Positions 24,509 through 33,471 of a stretch of DNA of 64,000 bases are shown here, piece by piece (position 1 is the first letter of the stretch; every line of letters starts with the position of its first letter). A model generated the notes under the pieces. The model worked only from the letters and a program-made list of their open reading frames with translations. It searched no databases and was not told where the DNA came from. The DNA comes from Hornefia butyriciproducens (GTDB lineage Bacteria > Bacillota > Clostridia > Peptostreptococcales > Anaerovoracaceae): assembly GCF_009695915.1 (NCBI RefSeq), contig NZ_VUMZ01000001.1, positions 310,001 to 374,000 on the forward strand, given 5' to 3'. Both the position numbers and the translations under genes were made by a program.

Positions 24509-26137
24509 CTATTTCACGTTGTTCTCGTCATCGACTTCAGCGACCATCAGGCAGGGCTCCTTCATCGAAAGGAACTTCTCCACCTGCTGCTCCACCTCGC
24601 TGTTATTCTCAATATGCAGATATTCCATGTCATATGCCTCGGCGATTCTGTCATATCGGGGAAGGTCGTAGAGACTGATCCCCTCATATCTGGATTTATA
24701 GGTGTTCATCTGATACTCGCGAACCAAACCCAGTACACGGTTTCTGACGATGACCACCTTCAGGGGAACATCGTTAACCCGGGCCGTCGCCAGCTCGTTC
24801 ATACTCATCTGGAAAGCACCGTCACCGCAGACCGCTACAACCTGCCGGTCAGGCGCACACATTTTGGCGCCGATAGCGGCCGCAATCGAGTACCCCATGG
24901 TGCCCATACCGCCGGTGGTCAGGAAACGTCCCTTTTTCATGACGTAATTGTCCGCAGACCAGAGCTGATTCTGACCGACATCGGCAACGTAAATTGCATC
25001 CTCATTCATCTTCTCCGACAAAGTCTGAACAAGAAGGTTAGGATTCACCAGTTCGCTGCTGAACACGCGGGAATCAACTGTCCCGTGTTTGATATCCTCC
25101 AGTTCCTTTACCCAGTCGGTGGTATCGATGTGGATATCTTCCTTCAGCAGCTGGCTGAAAATATCCCGGACATCGCCTACCAGCGGAATCGTCGGACCAA
25201 GATTTTTTCCGATTTCCGCCGTATCGATATCGATGTGAATGATCTTCAGCTTGCTTTCCAGATTCTTCGGTTTCGCTACGGCGCGATCCGCCACCCGAGC
25301 TCCCACGATGATCAAAAGATCGCTTTTGCTGACCGCTTTGTTCGCATATGGTTTCCCGTTGTTGCCCAGCATGCCGAAATACAGCGGGTGATCCTTGGGC
25401 ATAACGCCCATCCCCATCATGGTGTGGACCAGAGGGATCTGATTTTTTTCACAGAACCTGGTCACCTGATCCTCGCCGTTGCCCAGAATCACGCCGCCGC
25501 CGGCACAGATCAGCGGATGCTTCGATTTGTTGATGGCCGCCACCACCTTCCGCATCTGCTGGCGGTTTCCGCCGGCGCTTGGCGGCTTGTAGCCGCGAAT
25601 CCGAACTTCAATGTCACTGTAATTAAATTCCTTTGTCATCATCGCCCGCTGGATATCCACCGGAATATCGATAAGAACAGGACCCTTGCGCCCTGTATTG
25701 GCAATATAAAAAGCCTCCTTGAAAATCCGCGGGATGTCATTTACATTATTGACCAGATAACGATATTTGGTAAAGGACTCTGTCGCGCCTGTGATGTCTG
25801 CCTCCTGGAAGACGTCACGTCCCAGAAGACTGCTGTCCACCTGCCCGGTAATCGCGATAATCGGAATACTGTCCGCATAAGCCGTTGCCAGAGCGGTAAT
25901 CAGATTGGTTGCGCCCGGCCCGGAGGTCGTGACGCAGACTGCCGGCCGGCGGGAGATCCGGGCCATTCCGCTCGCGGCGTGCCCTGCCGACTGCTCTCCC
26001 CTGACCAGTACATGCTCGATTTCAGAATCATGCAAACCGTCGTAAAACGGTGCAATTGCAACGCCCGGATAGCCGAACACCGTTTTGATGCCCTCCTCCT
26101 CCAGACATTTCACCATTGCCTGTGCTCCACTTAACAT
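24509..26137 (-). CDS. ilvB: Acetolactate synthase large subunit
   Basis: 542-residue ThDP enzyme forming acetolactate or acetohydroxybutyrate, the first step of valine, leucine and isoleucine synthesis. Visible: VFGYPGVAIAPFYD with the catalytic-glutamate region, SGPGATNLITALATAYADSIPIIAITGQV, the FAD-site block QEADITGATESFTKYRYLV, and the ThDP motif GDGAFQMSMNELATA. Length is slightly short of the 560-590 usual. Start has GAGGTGACAAA upstream. It is in an operon with folate genes upstream and ilvN downstream. Confidence 0.95.
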   Translation of the reverse strand: MLSGAQAMVKCLEEEGIKTVFGYPGVAIAPFYDGLHDSEIEHVLVRGEQSAGHAASGMARISRRPAVCVTTSGPGATNLITALATAYADSIPIIAITGQVDSSLLGRDVFQEADITGATESFTKYRYLVNNVNDIPRIFKEAFYIANTGRKGPVLIDIPVDIQRAMMTKEFNYSDIEVRIRGYKPPSAGGNRQQMRKVVAAINKSKHPLICAGGGVILGNGEDQVTRFCEKNQIPLVHTMMGMGVMPKDHPLYFGMLGNNGKPYANKAVSKSDLLIIVGARVADRAVAKPKNLESKLKIIHIDIDTAEIGKNLGPTIPLVGDVRDIFSQLLKEDIHIDTTDWVKELEDIKHGTVDSRVFSSELVNPNLLVQTLSEKMNEDAIYVADVGQNQLWSADNYVMKKGRFLTTGGMGTMGYSIAAAIGAKMCAPDRQVVAVCGDGAFQMSMNELATARVNDVPLKVVIVRNRVLGLVREYQMNTYKSRYEGISLYDLPRYDRIAEAYDMEYLHIENNSEVEQQVEKFLSMKEPCLMVAEVDDENNVK

Positions 26138-26150
26138 TTTGTCACCTCGT

Positions 26151-26726
26151 TTATATTAATTCATCGAGCATCTGCCCGACTGTTTTCTGTCTTTTCGGAT
26201 CGTACCACTCCGGTTCGATCTCCGCAATCGGCCTCAGTACGAACTCCCGATTGTGAAGATCCGGATGGGGGACACGGAGGTCATCGTCATCAATGATCTG
26301 ATCTCCGTAGTAAATTATATCAAGATCGATGGTTCTAGGTCCCCAGTGAATAGTCCGTACCCTTCCCAGCTCCGCTTCAATCGTCAAAAGTTCCGCCAGC
26401 AGGCGATGAGGAGAAAGGCCGGTTTCAATCTCCAGAACCATGTTCAGGAAATTATCCTGATCTGTATACCCGTATGCTTCCGTCTCCATTATTGATGAGG
26501 CTTTTGTGATATGACCCGCTCTTCCTTCGATTTCCTCCCAGGCCCGGCGCAGATACATCTCCCGGTCCCCCATATTGGAACCCAGCGCGATGATTGCGAC
26601 CGTCGCGGGCTGCTTTGCCGCGGCTGTCCCGGCCGGCGCGGGCTGTTTCTTCTCCGCAGAGGGCATCTTTGTCGCAGATGTCTCAGCCGTCGCTGGCTGT
26701 TTCTCCGTCCCGTCAGACTTCTTCAT
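26151..26726 (-). CDS. folK: 2-amino-4-hydroxy-6-hydroxymethyldihydropteridine pyrophosphokinase with N-terminal tail
   Basis: 191 residues; HPPK is normally about 150-160. The enzyme core starts near residue 42 (VAIIALGSNMGDREMYLRRAWEEI) and carries the family motif WGPRTIDLDIIYYGDQIIDDDDLRVPHPDLHNREFVLRPIAEI. The first 40 residues are Lys/Ala/Thr/Pro-rich low-complexity sequence. No alternative start lies near the core, and GGAGG stands seven bases before the ATG at 26726, so the tail appears real. The gene overlaps the folP stop by 4 nt. Confidence 0.93.
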   Translation of the reverse strand: MKKSDGTEKQPATAETSATKMPSAEKKQPAPAGTAAAKQPATVAIIALGSNMGDREMYLRRAWEEIEGRAGHITKASSIMETEAYGYTDQDNFLNMVLEIETGLSPHRLLAELLTIEAELGRVRTIHWGPRTIDLDIIYYGDQIIDDDDLRVPHPDLHNREFVLRPIAEIEPEWYDPKRQKTVGQMLDELI

Positions 26727-27559
26727 CGCAGTGCCTCCATCATGCGGACCGCGTCGCAGTTCTCCTTCACGTCATGGACCCTCGCCATCTCTATGCCGTG
26801 CAGCTGCCCGTACAGAGTCACCGCAATGGTTCCGTACAGGCGATCCGCCGGATCCTCTTCGTCCAGCAGCGCGCCGATAAAGGTTTTCCGTGATACCGCC
26901 AGAAGCTGCGGGCAGTTCAGGTCCGCAAAACGATCTATATTCCGCAGCAGTGTCATATTATGCTCAAAGGTTTTTCCGAATCCGATTCCAAGATCGATGA
27001 TGATTTTCTCACGGGAAATTCCTGACGCCACGGCGTAGTTGATCTGTCGCTGCAGATAATCATACACCTCCTGCACAACATCGTCATAGTGCGGATCCTT
27101 CTGCATTACATCCGGTCTGCCTCCGGTGTGCATCAGAATCACCGGAACGCCGGCTTTCGCCGCCACCGCCGCCATGTTTTCGTCAAAGGTCAGTCCGCTG
27201 ATATCGTTGATGATGTCCACGCCGGCAGCAACGGCCGCTTCGGCGGTTTCTGCGTTATAAGTGTCCACCGACAGCAGAATCTCCGGGTGTTTCCTCCGGA
27301 TAGTTTCAATTACAGGGCAGACCCGGTCGATTTCCTCGCGGATCTCCACCTTTTCCGCGCCGGGGCGGGTCGATTCTCCTCCCACATCGATAAACGACGC
27401 ACCTTCCTGAATCAGGCGGTCTGCCCGTTCCACAGCCGCCTGTGTCTCTGCAGTTCTGGAGCCTGCGAAAAAAGAATCCGGCGTGACATTGATGATCCCC
27501 ATCATCTCCATGTGCGCGAATTCCTTTCTCTCTCCGTTCTTTAAAAGAAAATGTTTCAT
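26723..27559 (-). CDS. folP: Dihydropteroate synthase
   Basis: 278 residues joining pABA to the pterin pyrophosphate. Motifs MGIINVTPDSFFAGSR, GASFIDVGGESTRPGAE, SVDTYNAETAEAAVAAGVDIINDISG, IIDLGIGFGKTFEHNM and LLAVSRKTFIG are all present. This is the target family of sulfonamides. AGGAG before the ATG; placed between folE2 and folK. Confidence 0.95.
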   Translation of the reverse strand: MKHFLLKNGERKEFAHMEMMGIINVTPDSFFAGSRTAETQAAVERADRLIQEGASFIDVGGESTRPGAEKVEIREEIDRVCPVIETIRRKHPEILLSVDTYNAETAEAAVAAGVDIINDISGLTFDENMAAVAAKAGVPVILMHTGGRPDVMQKDPHYDDVVQEVYDYLQRQINYAVASGISREKIIIDLGIGFGKTFEHNMTLLRNIDRFADLNCPQLLAVSRKTFIGALLDEEDPADRLYGTIAVTLYGQLHGIEMARVHDVKENCDAVRMMEALR

Positions 27560-27569
27560 ACTACTCCTG

Positions 27570-28343
27570 TCATATCTCCTCTCCGCCGGTAACCATCGCG
27601 TAGGCGGAATGGTTGTGTATGCTCTCCAGGCTTTCCACCTCGATGCAGTATTCCTTCACATCCCGCATTCTGTCCACACGGAGCTTGGCCTCCCTGCACA
27701 CATCCTCCACGAACCGGGGATTATCATAAGCGTGTTCCGTCACGTACTTTTCATCCGGCCGCTTCAGTAGAGAATACACCGGCGAGCTTGCGCTCTGTTC
27801 CGCGATCTCCACCAGATCCTCAATCCACATGAACTTCTTGCGGCGAATCTGAATCGAAACATTAGCGCGCTGATTGTGCGCCGAGTACTCCGAAATTTCC
27901 TTGGAGCAGGGACAAAGAGTCGTCACCGGCGTGATCACCTTCATGTCGAACTCGAAATCATTGCCCTCCAGACTCGCACTGTACTCCACCTGAACATTGA
28001 TGAAAGAAGCCAGCCTTGTGACCGGCGACTCCTTTTCTATAAAATAATCGAACTTCATCCGCACAAAACTGCTCCGGGATTCCAGACGCTGCTGAATACT
28101 CTCCAGGATATTTCTCATGTGCTTGAGGTCCATCCGCCGATTCTCCTGGATGATATCGACGAAACGGGACATATGTGTGCCCCGCAGGCTGGCGTCGAGT
28201 CCCACAAGCAGACTGATGTCCGCCGCGGTACTGAGCCATTCTCCGTTTTTGTTGCAGATCTCCATCGGCATCCGGAAATCCTTGATCCCCACCTGATTCA
28301 GATAAATCTGTCTCCGATCCGGCTGATTCTGTACGTCCTTCAT
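27570..28343 (-). CDS. folE2: GTP cyclohydrolase of the FolE2 type
   Basis: 257 residues of the COG1469 (GCYH-IB) family, which makes dihydroneopterin triphosphate from GTP with less strict need for zinc than FolE. Characteristic TTLCPCSKEISEYSAHNQRA carries the metal-binding cysteine, and FVRMKFDYFIEKESPVT and NPRFVEDV are conserved. The start at 28343 overlaps the preceding stop (ATGA) and is preferred over an upstream in-frame Met. Confidence 0.93.
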   Translation of the reverse strand: MKDVQNQPDRRQIYLNQVGIKDFRMPMEICNKNGEWLSTAADISLLVGLDASLRGTHMSRFVDIIQENRRMDLKHMRNILESIQQRLESRSSFVRMKFDYFIEKESPVTRLASFINVQVEYSASLEGNDFEFDMKVITPVTTLCPCSKEISEYSAHNQRANVSIQIRRKKFMWIEDLVEIAEQSASSPVYSLLKRPDEKYVTEHAYDNPRFVEDVCREAKLRVDRMRDVKEYCIEVESLESIHNHSAYAMVTGGEEI

Positions 28344-28702
28344 GCTTCCTCTCCGTGATAAATAATCCCTGATGTCTTTGTCTCCCACACCTGGATCTCA
28401 CAGAGATGCGCATTCTCTGTCTTCACCAGCGGGGCCAGCCTGTTCCAGATGTACACCGCGATGTTTTCTGCCGTCGGCTGCTCGATAAATTCATTGATAT
28501 AGTGATGATCAAATTCATCCAGAATGTGCTCCTTTACGAGGTTTTTCAGATCCACAAAGTCATAGATCATATCCTCAGATCCCCGGATTCCCTCCAGTTT
28601 CACAACCAGCTTGTAGGTATGCCCGTGCAGGCGCTCGCACTTTCCGTGATAATTGATCAGATTATGAGCCGCGTCAAATTCAAATTCCTTTACTAAAATC
28701 AT
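28340..28702 (-). CDS. 6-pyruvoyl-tetrahydropterin synthase/QueD family, CE-motif (PTPS-I/III) variant
   Basis: 120 residues with the zinc histidines AAHNL and HGHTY and the catalytic-triad DHHYIN. At the active site the motif reads CERLHGH, with Glu directly after the catalytic Cys. In published PTPS work the Cys form serves queuosine synthesis, the Glu form can replace the aldolase FolB in folate synthesis, and CE is the dual version. Lying first in a folate operon that lacks folB, it probably makes 6-hydroxymethyl-dihydropterin, with possible extra queuosine activity. Start at 28702 has GGAG eight bases upstream. Confidence 0.88.
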   Translation of the reverse strand: MILVKEFEFDAAHNLINYHGKCERLHGHTYKLVVKLEGIRGSEDMIYDFVDLKNLVKEHILDEFDHHYINEFIEQPTAENIAVYIWNRLAPLVKTENAHLCEIQVWETKTSGIIYHGEEA

Positions 28703-28798
28703 TCGTCATTCTCCAAAGCTTTTTCCTTGCTACCCATTTTACTATAGCGTCTTCCCTTTGTCCAACCTATATTTTACAATTCAGTGCCCGGCAGGAAA

Positions 28799-29932
28799 TT
28801 ACGGCTCACAGATTTTACAGGGGTCATAGCCTTTTTGAATCAGACTCTTGCGGCTAGTCTTCACCTTCTTCCGGTTGGATGGCTTCATCCTCTTCACGGC
28901 ACTGCAGCTGGGGTAATGGAATTTTTTCGTATTCTCGTTCAGGATGTAGGTCCTTTTGGCGTTGCTGTGACTGCTGCCTCCCGGATTTTCCTCGGCGGCG
29001 GCGTTTTTCGCGCGCACTATGCCGGTCGAATAATCAATTTTGTATCCGTCCATGACATTGAACACATAGACATTATACTGCAGCCCCGCATTTTCCACGG
29101 ATCTGGCCTCCATGTGAACTCCTCTGGCCACAGGTTCCTTTCCCTTGAAGACCGGTGTCACACGGTAGAGAACATGATTTCCGGTCTGACGGACATAGTT
29201 CAGCACCTGTTCTTCGAAAATCCACATGCCTCCGCTCACGTTCAGCTGCGCGGATCCGGTGATGAGGTTCCGGGGATTGGCGTTTCCCCCTCCGAGGCTG
29301 AAAGCCAGAAGGTGACACCGCTGCCAGCCCTGTCCGCTGACCCATCCAGTAGGATGTACCGAACTGATATCGCCGCGTTCCTCTCTGGGCAGCGTCTCAG
29401 AGGACACACTGGCGGTCACCGCCGTACAGCGACCCCTGTCATCCAGCTTACCGAACGTGATATACGCGTTCCGGGCCCGAGTCACCTGAGCGTCGGAGAA
29501 ATTCGGTTTATTGCCGTGCAGCACCGCATAGCCCTTCCCTTTGTACTCCATATTGGCCAGCGAACGGACGAACCTCTTCGTGACCGTCCTGCTGTATCCG
29601 GAACGGCTTCCTTTTCTGTACGCACGTATCCGGAAGGTGTAGGTCTTCCCGGACTTCGCTTTTTTATATACAAATTTATTTGCAGAGGCCGTGCCGGCTT
29701 TTTTGTATTTCCCTCCGGTTTTCACATAAACTCGGAAAGTGGTATCCTTCGTCGGTTTCTTCCAGGTCAGCCGGACTCCGGTGTACAGATTCGTCGCCTT
29801 CACCTTTGTCGGCGCCGCGACACCCGATGCAGCGCTGACTGTTGCCGGATCCGTTCCCGCAAGCGACAGCGCTGTAAGAACGGCGATCATCAGTGTCAGA
29901 ATTCTTTTCAGATATACATTTCTCACATTCAC
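28799..29932 (-). CDS. Secreted DNA/RNA non-specific endonuclease with fibronectin-like domain
   Basis: 377 residues from a GTG at 29932. A signal peptide (LKRILTLMIAVLTALSLAG) ends near residue 36; residues 38-125 form a fibronectin type III-like domain (PTKVKATNLYTGVRLTWKKP). The nuclease domain (about 130-290) has GWQRCHLLAFSLGGGNANPRNLITGSAQLN, the beta-beta-alpha metal motif, with His in RCHLL where EndA-type enzymes usually read RGH. A C-terminal tail FHYPSCSAVKRM...CKICEP looks like a small Ada-type metal-binding module. Probably degrades extracellular nucleic acid for nutrition or uptake. Confidence 0.85.
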   Translation of the reverse strand: MNVRNVYLKRILTLMIAVLTALSLAGTDPATVSAASGVAAPTKVKATNLYTGVRLTWKKPTKDTTFRVYVKTGGKYKKAGTASANKFVYKKAKSGKTYTFRIRAYRKGSRSGYSRTVTKRFVRSLANMEYKGKGYAVLHGNKPNFSDAQVTRARNAYITFGKLDDRGRCTAVTASVSSETLPREERGDISSVHPTGWVSGQGWQRCHLLAFSLGGGNANPRNLITGSAQLNVSGGMWIFEEQVLNYVRQTGNHVLYRVTPVFKGKEPVARGVHMEARSVENAGLQYNVYVFNVMDGYKIDYSTGIVRAKNAAAEENPGGSSHSNAKRTYILNENTKKFHYPSCSAVKRMKPSNRKKVKTSRKSLIQKGYDPCKICEP

Positions 29933-29951
29933 AATATTTTTCTCATCCTTT

Positions 29952-30077
29952 CAGTCTTTTCTCTTTCTTCGATGGCGTTCTTTTCCTATGGAAATTTCCC
30001 AGAACCTGCTGCTGCGGAAGCTTTTTCTGCAGATTTTCAGTCTTTTTCCTTTCTTCGATGGCGTTCTTTCCCTATGG
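29952..30077. repeat. Short direct repeat, two 40-bp copies
   Basis: 29952-29991 and 30038-30077 agree at 37 of 40 positions, with 46 bp between. They lie between the stop of the ADP-ribosylglycohydrolase gene and the start of the nuclease gene and look like a local duplication. No coding or regulatory role is evident. Confidence 0.7.
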
Positions 30078-30084
30078 TGCTCCC

Positions 30085-31044
30085 TCACAGAAGGTTCCTG
30101 CACAGTTCTTCAATCCACTCTCTGCGGGCAAGAACGTCAATCCAGTCGGAAGGAATCGCGTCAAACCCGTACCAGACGCCTGCCAGTCCTCCCGCCACCG
30201 CCGCAACGGTGTCCGTGTCCTCCCCCAGATTCACCGCCTTCAGCACACAGTCCCGATAGCTTTCCGTATTTAGAAAACACCAGACCGCCGCCTCCAGCGT
30301 ATCCACCACATATCCCGAGCTCCGGATCTCCGATTCCGGCAAATCCGCCAGAGCCTTCAGATCCGCCATCCGCCGGTAGGTGTCCGTTTCCTCTGCAAAC
30401 GGAGAACGGCTGTAATCCTTCAGTGCTCCGGAAACCGCGGCAGCCGCCAGGTTCATTTTGTTCCCTGTCATCGCATCGATGAGCGCCGCCGTAAGCCGGG
30501 CGTAAATCCCGCAGGCAACCATGCAGCGCGGATGCCTGTGCGTCAATGCAGAAGCGTTATGAATCCCTGTAAGATCTCTGATCTTCCGATCTCCGTCCCG
30601 AATCGCCACGAGCACAAAGGGCATAATCCTCATCAGTGAGCCGTTGCCGTTGTCCCGCTCTCCCGTTCCTCCGCATTCCAGAGGCGGCGTACCGTCCAGA
30701 TAACGGATAATCGCCCGCCGCGTTGCTTCGCCCATGTCAAAAGTCTCCCGGTACGGCGTATAATCACCCTTCTGCGCCCAGGCCGCGAACCGTTTCATGA
30801 TATCTCCGTAATCCACGCCTGCGGACAGGCTGTCCAGCGCCGCCAGTGTCATACTGGAGTCATCCGACCAGGTTCCCTTTGGCTGGTTATATGTCCCATA
30901 CTCCCGCATTCCCGTAACAGGATCTCTGCGTCGGTCCTCACGGACGCTGAACTCCACCGGAACACCCAGTGCGTCCGCCGTGACCACGCCGAAAATCGCG
31001 GATTTAACATCATAGGCCGTCATATTGTTAAACTGCATTGCCAT
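30085..31044 (-). CDS. ADP-ribosylglycohydrolase family protein
   Basis: 319 residues of the DraG-like fold: GVVTADALGVPVEFS, GTWSDDSSMTLAALDSL (first metal aspartates), NGNGSLMRIMP and the C-terminal GEDTDTVAAVAGGLAGVWYG (second metal motif). Members remove ADP-ribose from proteins or small molecules; substrate here is unknown. Cytosolic. Lies 30 bp after rarA on the same strand. Confidence 0.9.
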   Translation of the reverse strand: MAMQFNNMTAYDVKSAIFGVVTADALGVPVEFSVREDRRRDPVTGMREYGTYNQPKGTWSDDSSMTLAALDSLSAGVDYGDIMKRFAAWAQKGDYTPYRETFDMGEATRRAIIRYLDGTPPLECGGTGERDNGNGSLMRIMPFVLVAIRDGDRKIRDLTGIHNASALTHRHPRCMVACGIYARLTAALIDAMTGNKMNLAAAAVSGALKDYSRSPFAEETDTYRRMADLKALADLPESEIRSSGYVVDTLEAAVWCFLNTESYRDCVLKAVNLGEDTDTVAAVAGGLAGVWYGFDAIPSDWIDVLARREWIEELCRNLL

Positions 31045-31074
31045 TGTCTCTTTCTCCCTGTCTGCTCTATCTTC

Positions 31075-32418
31075 TCATTTTTCTTTTTCGTTTTCCTGCT
31101 TACGGTGTTCTTGCTTCCACTCCTTGATCTGCTCGTAACGCTCTTTATATCTGGCCTCCAGTCCCTGCTCCGTAGGATGGTAATATTCCTTTCCGATCAG
31201 GGAGTCCGGCATGCACTGCAGCGTCGTTATCTTTTCCTTGTAGTCGTGAGCATATTTGTATCCCACACCGTAGTTCAGCTCCTTCATGAGCTTCGTGGGT
31301 GCGTTGCGGATCTGCAGGGGAACCGGCTCCGCCAGACTTTTCAGAGCGTCTGCCTTCGCCTCATTATACGCCTGTTCCATGGCGTTTGACTTCGGGGACA
31401 AAGCACAATACACCACGGCGTGGGTCAGGTGCACGGAGCATTCGGGCATGCCTATCAGCCGACAGGCCTGAAACGCTGCAACACAGACCTCAAGCGCCCG
31501 GGAATCCGCCATCCCGATATCCTCACTGGCGAATCTGGTGATGCGCCGCGCGACATAGATCGGATCTTCTCCGGCCTCCAGCATCCTCGCCAGCCAGTAA
31601 ACAGCTGCGTCCGGATCGGAATTGCGCATGGACTTATGCAGCGCGGAAATGAGATTGTAATGCTCCTCTCCGTTCTTGTCATACAGCAGCGACTTTCTCG
31701 ACGTACACTGCTCTACGGTTTCCTCCGTCACCGTGATCGTGTCTCCGTCAACATCGCCGTTCAGGACGACCATCTCCAGCGTAGAAAGAGCGTTTCTGGC
31801 GTCTCCGTTGGAAAAGGCGGCAATCGCCTCCAGATAGTCTTTGTTCATCACCACATGCTGATCTCCGAAGCCTCTGGGATCATCCAGCGCTCGCTGCAGA
31901 AGTTCCGTAATGTCCTCCTGCGTCAGCTGCTGGAGCACAAACACCTTGCAGCGCGAAAGGAGCGCGCCGTTCACCTCGAAGGACGGATTTTCCGTGGTTG
32001 CGCCGATGAGCGTGATGGCACCCTTCTCTACAAAAGGCAGAAACGCATCCTGCTGCGCTTTGTTAAAGCGGTGGATCTCGTCCACGAAGACGATGGTCTT
32101 CTCCCCGTAAAAGCGGTTTTCATCCGCCTGTTTCATGATGCTGCGAATCTCCTTGATCCCGCTGGTCACCGCGGAAAACTCGATGAAGGAGGATCGCGTA
32201 CGATGAGCGATAATCTTGGCCAGAGTCGTCTTGCCTACACCGGGCGGTCCCCAGAAAATCATGGAGGAGACCTGATCCCCTTCTATCAGACGGCGAAGAA
32301 TCTTTCCATGCCCGAGGAGATGGTTCTGTCCCACGAACTCATCCAGATCCCGGGGGCGGAGCCTGTCGGCCAGCGGTTGGTTGACCGATGTATTGTTAAA
32401 AAAAGTCTGTTGTTCCAT
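31075..32418 (-). CDS. rarA: Replication-associated recombination protein A (AAA+ ATPase)
   Basis: 447 residues of the RarA/MgsA/WRNIP1 family acting at stalled replication forks. [21 protein letters not shown], Walker [16 protein letters not shown], Walker [18 protein letters not shown], sensor [12 protein letters not shown], and the C-terminal tetramerisation block RIARFA-like [14 protein letters not shown] are present. Start at 32418 is used because the preceding ten codons lack a ribosome site. Divergent from the gene at 32521, with an extended -10 TGCTATACT between. Confidence 0.95.
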   Translation of the reverse strand: MEQQTFFNNTSVNQPLADRLRPRDLDEFVGQNHLLGHGKILRRLIEGDQVSSMIFWGPPGVGKTTLAKIIAHRTRSSFIEFSAVTSGIKEIRSIMKQADENRFYGEKTIVFVDEIHRFNKAQQDAFLPFVEKGAITLIGATTENPSFEVNGALLSRCKVFVLQQLTQEDITELLQRALDDPRGFGDQHVVMNKDYLEAIAAFSNGDARNALSTLEMVVLNGDVDGDTITVTEETVEQCTSRKSLLYDKNGEEHYNLISALHKSMRNSDPDAAVYWLARMLEAGEDPIYVARRITRFASEDIGMADSRALEVCVAAFQACRLIGMPECSVHLTHAVVYCALSPKSNAMEQAYNEAKADALKSLAEPVPLQIRNAPTKLMKELNYGVGYKYAHDYKEKITTLQCMPDSLIGKEYYHPTEQGLEARYKERYEQIKEWKQEHRKQENEKEK

Positions 32419-32463
32419 ATTTCTTCTCCCGCGTATAGTATAGCACAAAAAAGGAGTTTCTGT

Positions 32464-32492
32464 TTGATGTTGCGGTATAAATCGAGTATAAT
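32464..32492 (+). promoter_or_regulatory. Promoter of the 32521 gene
   Basis: TTGATG (32464-32469), 17-bp spacer, TATAAT (32487-32492), 28 bp before the start codon. Confidence 0.65.
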
Positions 32493-32520
32493 CAGGTTAA
32501 CAGGAAAGGAGCTGAAATCT

Positions 32521-33429
32521 ATGGCAAACGATGTAATTTTCACAAATGAAGTAATTCTTCAGTGGCTGCAGTACTTCGCAGAAAACACCCCCATCGATCT
32601 GGAGCAGATCAAGATGATGGATGTGACAAAGAAGAACAAGAATCTCATCCCCACTGTGGAGTCGCATAAAGCGGTTCTGGCCTTCATGGAGGCCGGCGAT
32701 ACAGAAATTTTCTATCATATGTGGAACGCGGGCCTGGGCGGCTGCGAGGTCTGGTACAATGAAGGTTCCGATCCGACAGGCCCCATCAAGCACGACGATG
32801 TGCGCTTCATGATCGACCGTGGAATCAACGCCTCCGCCGGCATGCTGGTGGTCAACCCGAACGCCGTCAGCACCTACAAAAGCGGGCTGGGCGACCTTTC
32901 GGTCCGTTCTTCCTCCAGTCAGGTGGGTTCAGAGCTGCGCAACATCATCCTCAGCAAGATGCATATCGACGCCGAGGACACCGTCTGCGTCGTGGGCGGC
33001 GAGATTATCGCCATCGACGCGGCCTTCCAGGCAAACGAGGGAACGGTCATCGCCGTGGAATACAACCACAAGCAGAGGGAAGCGCTGGAAGATAATATCG
33101 ACTACTTCGATCTGCGCAATGTACAGATTGTGGATCACGTGGACAAAGATACTCTGGCCGCTTGTCCGGTGCCTGACATCGCCTTCATCGTCGCCTCCGC
33201 CAGCATGGAGCAGGAGATTCAGTGTCTTATGGAACTGAACCCCCATATTATCCTGGTAGTCTACACACTGGATTTTGTGGAGGCCGGTCAGCTTAAAAAT
33301 GTGTTTGAGGCGCACGGGATCAAAGACCCGGAGGTTCTGCAGGTCGCCATCTCCAGACTGGGTCCCAAGAACACCTTCGAGATTGAACCTGCGCCCTGGA
33401 TCGTCTCCGGACGCAGAGAAAAGGAATAG
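32521..33429 (+). CDS. Methyltransferase-like protein of unknown function
   Basis: 302 residues. The longer frame open from 31420 runs antisense to rarA and is not used: AAAGGAG and a good promoter precede the ATG at 32521. Residues 140-220 look like a SAM-binding Rossmann region (EDTVCVVGGEIIAIDAAFQANEGTVIAVEYNHKQREALEDNIDYFDLRNVQIVDHV), close in style to CbiT-type precorrin methyltransferases, and the end (ISRLGPKNTFEIEPAPWIVSGRRE) also recalls CbiT. There are no cobalamin genes nearby, so the function is unassigned. Stands alone, divergent from rarA and convergent with mutY. Confidence 0.75.
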   Translation: MANDVIFTNEVILQWLQYFAENTPIDLEQIKMMDVTKKNKNLIPTVESHKAVLAFMEAGDTEIFYHMWNAGLGGCEVWYNEGSDPTGPIKHDDVRFMIDRGINASAGMLVVNPNAVSTYKSGLGDLSVRSSSSQVGSELRNIILSKMHIDAEDTVCVVGGEIIAIDAAFQANEGTVIAVEYNHKQREALEDNIDYFDLRNVQIVDHVDKDTLAACPVPDIAFIVASASMEQEIQCLMELNPHIILVVYTLDFVEAGQLKNVFEAHGIKDPEVLQVAISRLGPKNTFEIEPAPWIVSGRREKE

Positions 33430-33471
33430 TGTTTCCTCGCATATATCACACAAGTACTCAGATTCACGGAA

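Noticed and set aside
24125-26134. 669-residue plus-strand open frame
   Set aside because: Antisense shadow of ilvB and ilvN; GC-rich genes leave long open opposite frames. No ribosome site or recognisable domain.
29952-30077. Mobile element ends
   Set aside because: Only two imperfect 40-bp direct copies with no inverted ends or transposase; a local duplication is enough.
31420-32520. Long N-terminal extension of the methyltransferase-like frame
   Set aside because: It is antisense to rarA; promoter and ribosome site place the true start at 32521.
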